Source: an uncultured Clostridia bacterium
GTDB taxonomy: Bacteria; Bacillota; Clostridia; TANB77; CAG-508
Assembly (NCBI GenBank): GCA_944388635.1
Contig: CALXJN010000097.1
Coordinates: 1-6,739, forward strand
Length of the DNA: 6,739 nucleotides
Direction of reading: 5' to 3'
A program made the position numbers and the translations under genes. Positions 1 through 5,501 of the stretch are shown piece by piece. Under the pieces are notes generated by a model, which did no database searches, was not told where the DNA came from, and saw only the letters and a program-made list of their open reading frames with translations. Positions within the stretch are counted from its first letter, which is position 1. Each line of letters opens with the position of its first letter.

Positions 1-19
1 TTTTCCTTATATCATTTTT

Positions 20-110
20 TGGCGGAGACGAGAGGATTTGAACCTCCGCAGCCCTTACGAACTCTAAGTGTTTAGCAAACACTCCCCTTCAACCACTTGG
101 GTACGTCTCC
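20..110 (-). tRNA. tRNA-Ser (anticodon GCU)
   Basis: On the minus strand this folds as a complete class II tRNA. The acceptor stem GGAGACG/CGTCTCC is perfect, the discriminator is G, and a CCA tail is encoded at 20-22. The D-arm is CCC...GGGG, and the anticodon stem AGTGT/ACACT holds the loop TTGCTAA, giving anticodon GCU, which reads AGC and AGU serine codons. A long variable arm and a T-loop TTCAAAT follow. It probably shares the promoter at 245-273 with the broken copy just upstream, because no separate promoter is evident between them. Confidence 0.96.
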
Positions 111-180
111 ATATATTTTTATTCAATTTTCAATGTTTGGAAGTAGGAAATAATTTGTTAAATTTTATCTTAGTGAGATT

Positions 181-219
181 TTAGCAAACTGTCCCCTTCA
201 ACCACTTGGGTACACCTAC
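181..219 (-). pseudogene. Broken tRNA-Ser copy (5' half)
   Basis: The D-arm and anticodon loop (TTGCTAA, anticodon GCU) are almost identical to those of the intact tRNA-Ser at 20-110, and the 5' acceptor strand reads GTAGGTG. Beyond the anticodon loop the similarity ends: the anticodon stem ACAGT/AATCT pairs poorly, there is no long variable arm, and no TTC-type T-loop is present. Further on, CCTAC at 143-147 could pair with GTAGG, and a CCA lies at 138-140, so a degenerate full-length molecule (138-219) can be drawn, but this may be chance. It is most likely a decayed tandem duplicate. It sits directly behind a good promoter and is probably transcribed as the leader of the downstream tRNA. 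Confidence 0.75.
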
Positions 220-244
220 ATATACTATTTTCAAGTGCCTTATA

Positions 245-273
245 ATTATAATATATTTTAAGCTTTTAGTCAA
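245..273 (-). promoter_or_regulatory. Promoter for tRNA-Ser(GCU) unit
   Basis: On the minus strand a -35 TTGACT (268-273) and a perfect -10 TATAAT (245-250) are separated by 17 bases. The element lies about 25 bases upstream of the broken tRNA-Ser copy and is the only strong promoter ahead of the intact tRNA at 20-110. Confidence 0.8.
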
Positions 274-301
274 CTAATTTTAATAAAAACATTGATTTTT
301 T

Positions 302-394
302 TGGCGGAGAGTGTGGGATTTGAACCCACGGTAGGCTATTAACCTACTCCAGTTTTCGAGACTGGTACTTTAAACCGAACTCAGACAACTCTCC
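302..394 (-). tRNA. tRNA-Ser (anticodon CGA)
   Basis: This is a complete class II tRNA on the minus strand. The acceptor stem is GGAGAGT/ACTCTCC, the discriminator is G, and CCA is encoded at 302-304. The anticodon stem CCAGT/ACTGG holds the loop CTCGAAA, giving anticodon CGA, which reads the UCG serine codon. The variable arm forms a hairpin (GTAGG/CCTAC), and the T-arm is GTGGG-TTCAAAT-CCCAC. UCG is used in this window, for example in ribBA. Confidence 0.97.
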
Positions 395-403
395 TCATTT
401 AGT

Positions 404-433
404 ATTATAATATATTTCTTATAATATAGTCAA
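404..433 (-). promoter_or_regulatory. Promoter for tRNA-Ser(CGA)
   Basis: On the minus strand TTGACT (428-433) and TATAAT (404-409) are separated by 18 bases. The predicted start falls within a few bases of the mature tRNA 5' end at 394. The -35 hexamer matches that of the other tRNA promoter. Confidence 0.8.
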
Positions 434-512
434 TAAATACTCTTTTTATTTAATATTATATTTTACTGTTTGCTTTTTTTATAAACATATCAATTTATTT
501 TTTACAAACCCT

Positions 513-544
513 TTGACATTTGTCGAATTTATTGATAATATAAT
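513..544 (+). promoter_or_regulatory. Promoter for the DUF4190-type gene
   Basis: A consensus TTGACA lies at 513-518. The -10 is ambiguous because the region GATAATATAATAAT offers TAATAT at 536-541 (17-base spacing) and TATAAT at 539-544 (20-base spacing). A ribosome binding site AAGGAGAT follows at 562-569, seven bases before the ATG at 577. Confidence 0.65.
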
Positions 545-576
545 AATATAAATTTAAATAAAAGGAGATTTAAATT

Positions 577-837
577 ATGGAAGAAAACAACACAAATCAA
601 TCATCAAACGGCCTTGCTCTTGCAGGTTTTATCGTTTCAATTTGTTCTTTATTTATTAATTTTGGTGGAATAGTAGGACTTGTAGGTACTGTTCTTTCAG
701 CTGTTGGCTTATCTAAAGTAAAGACAACTGGAAAGGGTAAAGGATTTGCTATTGCAGGTCTTATAATGGGTATTATTAGTATTGTTTATGGTATTTATTC
801 AATACTAAACCTTGCATCAGCAATTAGTTCATTATAA
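577..837 (+). CDS. Small membrane protein, DUF4190-like
   Basis: This is an 86-residue hydrophobic protein of unknown function. After a polar N-terminus (residues 1-11, rich in Asn, Glu and Ser) comes NGLALAGFIVS, then a glycine-rich membrane region to about residue 46. A short basic loop, KVKTTGKGKG (47-56), is followed by a second membrane segment GFAIAGLIMGIISIVYGIY (about 56-75). The repeated G(L/F)A(L/I)AG phrase heading each membrane segment, with a Gly/Lys loop between them, is the pattern I associate with DUF4190 proteins. The start has a strong ribosome binding site (AAGGAGAT, seven-base spacing) and its own promoter, so the gene is monocistronic. It is the only protein gene on the plus strand here. 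A family-level membrane assignment is secure, but no molecular role can be given. Confidence 0.85.
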   Translation: MEENNTNQSSNGLALAGFIVSICSLFINFGGIVGLVGTVLSAVGLSKVKTTGKGKGFAIAGLIMGIISIVYGIYSILNLASAISSL

Positions 838-842
838 GAAAA

Positions 843-913
843 TTGGACGTTAGCGGAAGCAAAGCTTCCGACGTCCACATGTGCGTTTTGCTTCGCAAAT
901 ACGCACAGTCCAA
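843..913. repeat. GC-rich hairpin cluster with competing stems
   Basis: Two strong hairpins lie side by side just after the DUF4190-type gene. The first pairs CGGAAGC (854-860) with GCTTCCG (864-870), extended by GGACGT (845-850) with ACGTCC (871-876) around a three-base bulge. The second pairs GTGCGT (881-886) with ACGCAC (901-906) and TTTGC (887-891) with GCAAA (895-899), closing on a three-base loop. TTGGAC (843-848) can instead pair with GTCCAA (908-913), enclosing both hairpins as a three-way junction and competing with the outer part of the first. The GC content stands out from its surroundings. It could be a REP-like repeat unit, the structured 3' end of the mRNA, or a small RNA. Confidence 0.6.
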
Positions 914-928
914 GGAAAATTAACCTTG

Positions 929-964
929 TTGTATAGAAAAAATCTGACGATTTTTCCTATACAA
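929..964. other. Long perfect-ended hairpin
   Basis: TTGTATAG (929-936) pairs with CTATACAA (957-964), and after one A/C mismatch AAAAATC (938-944) pairs with GATTTTT (949-955), leaving the loop TGAC. That is fifteen paired bases out of sixteen. No T-run follows on either strand, so it is not a canonical terminator. It may protect a 3' end or belong to the repeat structure at 843-913. Confidence 0.6.
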
Positions 965-968
965 TAAA

Positions 969-1008
969 AAAGAGCTTATCCTTGTACAAATATTTTGATA
1001 AGCTCTTT
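969..1008 (-). terminator. Rho-independent terminator of the rib operon
   Basis: A perfect 12-base-pair stem, AAAGAGCTTATC (969-980) with GATAAGCTCTTT (997-1008), encloses a 16-base loop. On the minus strand the stem leads into a run of six T (966-971), so it works best for transcripts leaving ribH, whose stop is 75 bases upstream. On the plus strand it is followed only by TATATAAT, so any role in ending the DUF4190-type transcript would be weaker. Confidence 0.8.
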
Positions 1009-1083
1009 ATATAATAATAGTTTATGTGAAAGCTATTTACTTAATTTATATAATGCATATTGATTTAATGATACTCCCTCTTG

Positions 1084-1545
1084 CTACAAATTTTTGATTA
1101 AGTTAACCATTTCTATTGCTGAGCAAGCTACATCATAGCCTTTATTACCTGCCTTTGTTCCTGCTCTTTCAATAGCCTGTTCAATATTATCTGTTGTAAG
1201 TACGCCAAATAATACTGGCACTTCTGTTTTCATAGATACGTTTGCAATTCCTTTACTAACTTCTGCGCATACATAATCATAATGGTCTGTTGCTCCTTTT
1301 ATTACAGCGCCTAGTGCAATAATTGCGTCATATTTCTTTGTTTCAGCCATTTTTTGTGCTATGACTGGAATTTCAAAAGCCCCTGGTACCCATGCAAGCT
1401 CAATGTTGTCTGTTGAAACTCCATGTCTTACTAGTGCGTCCTCTGCTCCTCCTACCAATTTTGATACAATAAATTCATTAAATCTTGAAGCAACTATCCC
1501 AATTTTCATATTGCTTCCTACAACATTTCCTTCTAAAACTTTCAT
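1084..1545 (-). CDS. ribH: 6,7-dimethyl-8-ribityllumazine synthase
   Basis: This is the penultimate enzyme of riboflavin synthesis. It condenses 5-amino-6-ribitylamino-uracil with 3,4-dihydroxy-2-butanone 4-phosphate in the cytosol, and in the family it assembles as icosahedral 60-mers or pentamers. The 153-residue length is typical. Visible family motifs are RFN (21-23), PGAFEIP (54-60), [16 protein letters not shown] (77-92, with the expected catalytic His88), FGVLTTDN (113-120) and [11 protein letters not shown] (126-136, with Arg127 for phosphate binding). The start is well placed behind AGGAGAG (1554-1560), eight bases from the ATG. It is the last gene of the operon, 22 bases after ribBA, and is followed by the terminator at 969-1008. 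No in-frame CGG codon occurs and the frame is intact. Confidence 0.98.
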   Translation of the reverse strand: MKVLEGNVVGSNMKIGIVASRFNEFIVSKLVGGAEDALVRHGVSTDNIELAWVPGAFEIPVIAQKMAETKKYDAIIALGAVIKGATDHYDYVCAEVSKGIANVSMKTEVPVLFGVLTTDNIEQAIERAGTKAGNKGYDVACSAIEMVNLIKNL

Positions 1546-1567
1546 TTTTAATACTCTCCTTTTTAAT

Positions 1568-2767
1568 TTAATAATTTGTTAAATGTCCCATTTTATTTTG
1601 CTTTGTTTTTAGATAATTTAAGTCTATTTCGTTTGGCATAACTTCTATTTTTTCTCTTGAAACTATTTCAATTCCATATTTTGATAAACCTTCTAGCTTT
1701 GCTGGATTATTCGTTAAAAGTCTTACCTTATTCACTCCTAAAATCTTAAGCATTTCTGCTGAATCTCTATAATCTCTTAAATCCGCCTTAAAGCCTAGTT
1801 TTAAATTTGCCTCAACTGTATCTAGTCCGCTTTCTTGAAGTTTATATGCTTTTATCTTATTTATTATGCCAATTCCTCTGCCTTCATGTTCCATGTATAG
1901 AACAATTCCCTTTTTCTCTTTAGCAATTTGCTTTAGTGCTAAATCTAATTGTTCTCCGCAATCACACTTAAGAGAGCTAAATACATCTCCTGTTAAACAT
2001 TTTGAATGTATTCTACAAAGTACCTCTTCATTTTCTTTAAATTCTCCCATAGCTAATGCAACATGAACCTCATTTGTAATTTTATTTTCAAAAGCATATA
2101 TTTTAAATTTACCATATTTTGTAGGCAAATTGGCCTCTGCTTTTAACTCTACTCTTTTTTCTTTTTCTAATCTATATTCTATTAATTCTTTTATGCTTAT
2201 TTTTGCTAGGTTAAATTTTTTAGCTAATTCACATAGCCTATCATCTTTCATCATGTGTCCGTCATCTTCCATTATCTCACAGCAAAGTCCACATTCTTTA
2301 AGACCTGCAAGTTTCATTAAATCCACTGTTGCTTCAGTATGACCATTTCTTTCGAAAACTCCATTTTCTTTTGCCTCGAGTGGAAACATATGCCCAGGTT
2401 TTCTAAAATCTAATGAAGTTGTTTCTGTTTCTACAGTCTTAACTGCTGTAAGCGAACGTTCATAAGCTGATATTCCTGTTTTTGTATCTATGTAGTCTAT
2501 TGATGTCATAAAAGCTGTTTTGTGATTATCAGTATTATTTTCAAGCATAGGTTTTAATGATAATTTTTCACATATTTTATGACTCATTGGCATGCATATC
2601 AAGCCTTTTGCATAAGTTGCCATGAAATTTACATTCTCAGGTGTTGCATATTCCGCTGCACAGATAAAATCTCCTTCGTTTTCTCTATCTTCATCATCTG
2701 TAACTATAATAATTTTGCCTCTTTTTAATTCTTCTATTGCTTTTTCGATTTTAGTAAAATCTCTCAC
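1568..2767 (-). CDS. ribBA: Bifunctional DHBP synthase / GTP cyclohydrolase II
   Basis: This fused enzyme feeds both branches of riboflavin synthesis: ribulose 5-phosphate to 3,4-dihydroxy-2-butanone 4-phosphate (N-terminal half) and GTP to the diaminopyrimidine precursor (C-terminal half). Using the GTG start at 2767 it is 399 residues. The RibB half shows [11 protein letters not shown] (24-34) and GHTEATVDL (about 142-150). The RibA half shows CLTGDVF...CDCGEQL, with zinc ligands Cys257, Cys268 and Cys270, then HEGRGIG (about 294-300) and [10 protein letters not shown] prefer GTG 2767 over the in-frame ATG at 2794 because AGGAGGG (2774-2780) sits six bases before the GTG, inside the longer reading, and because the shorter protein begins like other RibBA proteins. 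It lies 16 bases after ribE. The frame is intact with no in-frame CGG. Confidence 0.97.
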   Translation of the reverse strand: MRDFTKIEKAIEELKRGKIIIVTDDEDRENEGDFICAAEYATPENVNFMATYAKGLICMPMSHKICEKLSLKPMLENNTDNHKTAFMTSIDYIDTKTGISAYERSLTAVKTVETETTSLDFRKPGHMFPLEAKENGVFERNGHTEATVDLMKLAGLKECGLCCEIMEDDGHMMKDDRLCELAKKFNLAKISIKELIEYRLEKEKRVELKAEANLPTKYGKFKIYAFENKITNEVHVALAMGEFKENEEVLCRIHSKCLTGDVFSSLKCDCGEQLDLALKQIAKEKKGIVLYMEHEGRGIGIINKIKAYKLQESGLDTVEANLKLGFKADLRDYRDSAEMLKILGVNKVRLLTNNPAKLEGLSKYGIEIVSREKIEVMPNEIDLNYLKTKQNKMGHLTNY

Positions 2768-2783
2768 TTTTTTCCCTCCTTTT

Positions 2784-3417
2784 CTAAAATCCATTTTCTA
2801 TTAAAAATTCTTTTGTTATCCCTTTTGTATCTTTACTTAATAGCTTTTCTACATATTTCCCTATTATATCACATTCGATATTAACTGTATCTCCTATTTT
2901 TTTATATTTCAAATTTGTTTCTTCTTGTGTATGAGGAATAATAGACACTTTAAAAAATGAATTATTTACTTCTACTACAGTTAAGCTTATTCCGTCTATT
3001 GCGACAGAACCTTTTTCGACTATATATTTTAATATGTCTTTACTTGCACTTATTGTATACCAAATAGCATTTTCATCTTTTTGCTTTTTTTCTATTTTTC
3101 CTGTTCCGTCAATATGCCCTGAAACTATATGTCCTCCTAATCTATTTGCAAGTGTTAATGCTCTTTCTAAGTTAACATATTCTCCTTGCTTTATATCTTT
3201 CAAAGAACTTTTTCTCATTGTTTCTGGCATTACATCTGTTTGATATGAACTTTCATTTAAAGCTGTTACTGTTAAACAAATACCATTTACAGATATACTA
3301 TCTCCGATTTTCGTTCCGCTCTAGTACTTTTTTACATCCTACTTTAAGCATTGCAGAATTTCCTGTAACTTTTATACTCTCTATTCTTCCAAGTTCTTCA
3401 ATAATTCCAGTAAACAC
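2784..3417 (-). CDS. ribE: Riboflavin synthase (alpha chain), read through a CGGA +1 site
   Basis: It dismutates two molecules of 6,7-dimethyl-8-ribityllumazine into riboflavin plus the pyrimidine precursor; the family is trimeric with two lumazine-binding repeats. Translation starts at GTG 3415-3417, behind AGAGGGG (3423-3429, spacing 5), and opens with the family signature VFTGIIEE. At codon 34 (CGG) the frame must move +1: read normally the protein stops after 39 residues (RNENRR, TAG). Reading GGA instead gives LE-G-TKIGDSISVNGICLTV and a full 210-residue protein. Repeat 1 motifs are GDSISVNGICLTV and VMPET, with NLERA and GGHIVSGHIDGTG following. Repeat 2 motifs are GSVAIDGISLTV, IPHT and NIECDIIGKY, ending in ENGF as in homologues. 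It begins two bases after the ribD stop. All residues look normal apart from the single extra C, so a pseudogene is unlikely. Confidence 0.9.
3315..3318 (-). other. CGGA +1 frameshift site in ribE
   Basis: The zero-frame codons are CTA GAG CGG AAC and the protein continues as CTA GAG (C) GGA ACG AAA ATC GGA. The restored glycine 34 lies in LEGTKIGDS, where glycine is frequent in riboflavin synthases. The codon before CGG is GAG. No Shine-Dalgarno-like stimulator is evident upstream. Confidence 0.85.
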
Positions 3418-3419
3418 TT

Positions 3420-4515
3420 TTACCCCTCTTTCCCATAATCAATATATCCTGTAAGCAAATAGTCTTCTCCAAATGTATCTATTTTGGTATTTTTTAATTT
3501 TATTGCATTTTTCATATATTCTATTCCGCTTCCAGCTATTGGAGATAAACTTTCTTTCCCACCGATTATTTTTGGTGCAATATATGCATAAATTTTATCT
3601 ACAATCCCTGCTTTAAGCGCTGAGGCATTTATATTCGCTCCGCCTTCAATTAATACACTATCTATCTTCATTTTTCCTAAAATTTCTATTAATGCTTTTA
3701 AATCTATCCCCTCATTGTATGGGAGTTTTATAAGTTGTATATTATTTTGTTTTAATTCTTGTATTTTCTGTGTATTTGTTTCATTTGAATAAGCAATTAT
3801 TGTTTTAATTTCTTTTGCTGTTTTTACAATATTTGAATCTAATCCAATTTTCAAATTAGTATCACATATTATTCTTACTGGATTTACTCCTTCTTCTATT
3901 CTGCAATTTAACATTGGGTTATCCTTTATAACTGTGTTTATTCCGGACTAGAATTGCTGAATATTGTTTTCTTAGTTCATGTACATGCCTTCTTGCGCTT
4001 TCTCCTGTTATCCATTTTGAATCTCCTGTATAAGTTGCAATTTTCCCATCCAATGTCATTGCATATTTTAGTGAGACAAATGGTAGCCTCATTTTGATAT
4101 ATTTAAAAAATATTTCATTTAATTCTATGCATTCTTTTTCTAATACTCCACATATAACTTCAATACCTGCATTTCTTAGTTTTTCTATTCCTTTTCCAGC
4201 CACTAACGGATTTGGATCACTTGCTCCAATGATTACTCTTTTTATTTTCTTTTCAATTATTATTTCTGTACATGGTGGAGTTTTCCCAAAATGTGAACAT
4301 GGTTCAAGTGTTACATATAAATCGGCTCCTTCTGGATTTTCTGCTATATTTAACAAAGCATTTCTCTCTGCATGAAATGAACCATATTTTTCATGATAAC
4401 CTTTGCCTATTATCTTACCATTTTTTACTACTACACAGCCAACAATAGGATTAGGAGAAGTATATCCTATACCTTTTTTTGCAAGTTCAATTGCAATTTT
4501 CATGTACTCTTCCAT
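3420..4515 (-). CDS. ribD: Riboflavin-specific deaminase/reductase, read through a CGGA +1 site
   Basis: This bifunctional enzyme deaminates and then reduces the GTP-derived pyrimidine, using NADPH. From the ATG at 4515 the protein begins MEEYMKIAIELAKKG, matching RibD N-termini. The ribosome binding site AGAAGGG (4529-4535) is 13 bases away, and the alternative ATG at 4527 is only one base from it. The deaminase domain (1-145) has HAE (His48, Glu50) and PCSHFGKTPPC (Cys73, Cys82) as zinc and catalytic residues, then DPNPLVAGKG. The reductase domain begins near LPFVSLKYAMTLDGKIA and continues GDSKWITGESAR. Codon 191 is CGG: read as Arg the protein stops at residue 198. Skipping the C gives SAILV-G-INTVIKDNPMLNCR, a well-conserved RibD segment, and a total of 364 residues ending LLTGYIDYGKEG. 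It is the first gene of the operon. Confidence 0.9.
3942..3945 (-). other. CGGA +1 frameshift site in ribD
   Basis: The zero-frame codons are CTA GTC CGG AAT AAA and the protein continues as GTC (C) GGA ATA AAC ACA GTT. The restored Gly191 in ILVGINTV matches the glycine of the conserved ILVG-x-x-TV segment of RibD reductase domains. The preceding codon is GTC. Confidence 0.88.
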
Positions 4516-4527
4516 ATTTATTCTCAT

Positions 4528-4646
4528 TCCCTTCTAAAGGCACAAATTTAGTTGGAAAAGAATTGTGCTTTTGGATAAAAAACTTTCTTGAAAATTTGTA
4601 TGTGACAAAATGCGATTATATTTCAACCTTGTTTTTCTTCTGAATT
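4528..4646 (-). promoter_or_regulatory. rib operon 5' leader, no FMN riboswitch seen
   Basis: About 120 bases of transcript precede ribD. I searched it for the conserved RFN (FMN riboswitch) blocks such as AGGGGCGGGGT and CCGAC and found none. A hairpin is visible: AAAAGCACAA (4572-4563) with TTGTGCCTTT (4545-4536), nine of ten bases paired and an A/C mismatch. Its 3' arm directly abuts the ribosome binding site AGAAGGG (4529-4535), so it could modulate initiation at ribD. The leader is otherwise unstructured and AT-rich to the eye. Confidence 0.5.
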
Positions 4647-4652
4647 CGGCTT

Positions 4653-4681
4653 ATTATATCATGCTAAAGCAAAAAAAGCAA
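4653..4681 (-). promoter_or_regulatory. Extended -10 promoter of the rib operon
   Basis: On the minus strand the -35 is TTGCTT (4676-4681) and the -10 is a perfect TATAAT (4653-4658), with a 17-base spacer and a TG one base before the -10 (TGATATAAT). The -35 overlaps the T-run of the preceding terminator, so the rib operon is started independently of the alarmone synthetase gene. Confidence 0.8.
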
Positions 4682-4721
4682 TAAGATTTTCTTAGAGCCA
4701 TGCTCTTTAGAAAATCTTATT
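4671..4721 (-). terminator. Terminator of the alarmone synthetase gene
   Basis: A 13-base-pair perfect stem, AATAAGATTTTCT (4680-4692) with AGAAAATCTTATT (4709-4721), is topped by a second helix AGAGC/GCTCT (4694-4698, 4702-4706). On the minus strand it leads into GC followed by seven T (4671-4677). It begins 13 bases after the stop codon at 4735. Confidence 0.9.
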
Positions 4722-4734
4722 TATATATATCTTA

Positions 4735-5343
4735 TTAATTAATATTTTCTTCTTGTTTTGCATAGATAGTTGAAAGCTTTGTATCTAACATATTTAATAT
4801 TTTTGCATACCAAGATAGTTTTTGAGAATCAAACCAAGATAATTTCTTTTTTGATTTATATCTCATCTTATGTTCTGCTGTTGCCCAGAAGTCCATAGCC
4901 ATTGTTCTTATTTGTATTTCGCATTTTACATATATTTCTTTATCTTTGAATTCAATAGGTACTTCTACAATTAAGTGATATGCAGAATATCCACTTTCTT
5001 TTGGCTGCGATATATAATCTTTTTCTTTAATTATTCTTATATCCTCCATATTTTCAATAGCTCTTTTTATTGTAAATATATCACTTTTTATTGGGCAAGC
5101 AATCCTTACACCTGCTATGTCATCAATGTTTTGGATAAGATTTTTATAATTTAATTTATATTTCTTTTTGTTCATTTTATTTAATATGCTTTGTGGTGTC
5201 TTTATTCTACTTGAAATTGTATTTATCACATCATAATCATATGTACTTTTCAAGTATTCTTTGAGCATATATAATTCTTCTAAAAGCTTATTTGCTGCCT
5301 TTTCATATAAATTCATAAGTTTGTTAAATTCTCTATCTCTCAC
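4735..5343 (-). CDS. Small alarmone synthetase, RelQ/YjbM type
   Basis: It is predicted to transfer pyrophosphate from ATP to GDP or GTP, making (p)ppGpp in the cytosol. At 202 residues it has the synthetase domain only, with no HD hydrolase, TGS or ACT domain. Motifs in order are SRIKTPQSI (44-53), IDDIAGVRI (73-81, a magnesium-binding Asp region), KESGYSAYHLIVEVP (115-129) and CEIQIRTMAMDFWATAEH (141-158, with the catalytic Glu142). The order and spacing match Bacillus YjbM (RelQ, SAS1), a family known as homotetramers. The GTG at 5343 gives a normal N-terminus but has no ribosome binding site near it, and the frame stays open about 80 bases further upstream (see 5344-5427). A strong terminator follows. 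The gene contains no in-frame CGG. Confidence 0.9.
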   Translation of the reverse strand: MRDREFNKLMNLYEKAANKLLEELYMLKEYLKSTYDYDVINTISSRIKTPQSILNKMNKKKYKLNYKNLIQNIDDIAGVRIACPIKSDIFTIKRAIENMEDIRIIKEKDYISQPKESGYSAYHLIVEVPIEFKDKEIYVKCEIQIRTMAMDFWATAEHKMRYKSKKKLSWFDSQKLSWYAKILNMLDTKLSTIYAKQEENIN

Positions 5344-5427
5344 ATTGATAGGTACTAAGCTATTAGTTACTAAATTTTCCTCTTTCTTTAGTTCTATATT
5401 TTCTCTTTTAATCTCCTCCCTTCCTTT
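5344..5427 (-). promoter_or_regulatory. Misplaced ribosome binding site; possible non-canonical start
   Basis: The longest purine-rich ribosome binding sequence ahead of the alarmone synthetase, AAAGGAAGGGAGGAG (5413-5427), is about 70 bases upstream of the GTG start. Between them the same frame is fully open (…ELKKEENLVTNSLVPIN) but contains no ATG, GTG or TTG. The in-frame ATT at 5410-5412 lies nine bases from AAAGGA, which would suit an AUU start and add 23 residues. A TATAAT at about 5433-5438 may be a -10 element, but no good -35 accompanies it. The rest of the gap to 5501 shows nothing else I can support. Confidence 0.4.
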
Positions 5428-5501
5428 ATGATATTTGAATTATATCTATAATTTGTTAATTCTAAATAGTTATTTTGTGTATTTATTGTGAAAAATTGGA
5501 A

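Noticed and set aside
138..219. Degenerate tRNA-Ser as the four-base CGGA decoder
   Set aside because: Its anticodon loop is seven bases with GCU, so it has no complement to CGGA and no enlarged loop.
929..964. Hairpin as an intrinsic terminator for the DUF4190-type gene
   Set aside because: There is no T-run after the stem on the plus strand, where it is followed by TAAAAAAGAG.
2768..2794. ATG at 2794 as the ribBA start
   Set aside because: It would put the strong AGGAGGG inside the coding sequence and has no ribosome binding site of its own. GTG 2767 has ideal spacing.
3312..3950. CTAG shortly upstream of two of the five shift sites (ribE and ribD) as a stimulatory motif
   Set aside because: It is absent at the three polymerase sites, so it is not a general requirement.
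3420..4515. ribD, ribE and the polymerase gene as pseudogenes
   Set aside because: There are no substitutions at active-site residues, no nonsense mutations in the corrected frame, and full family lengths are restored by one rule.
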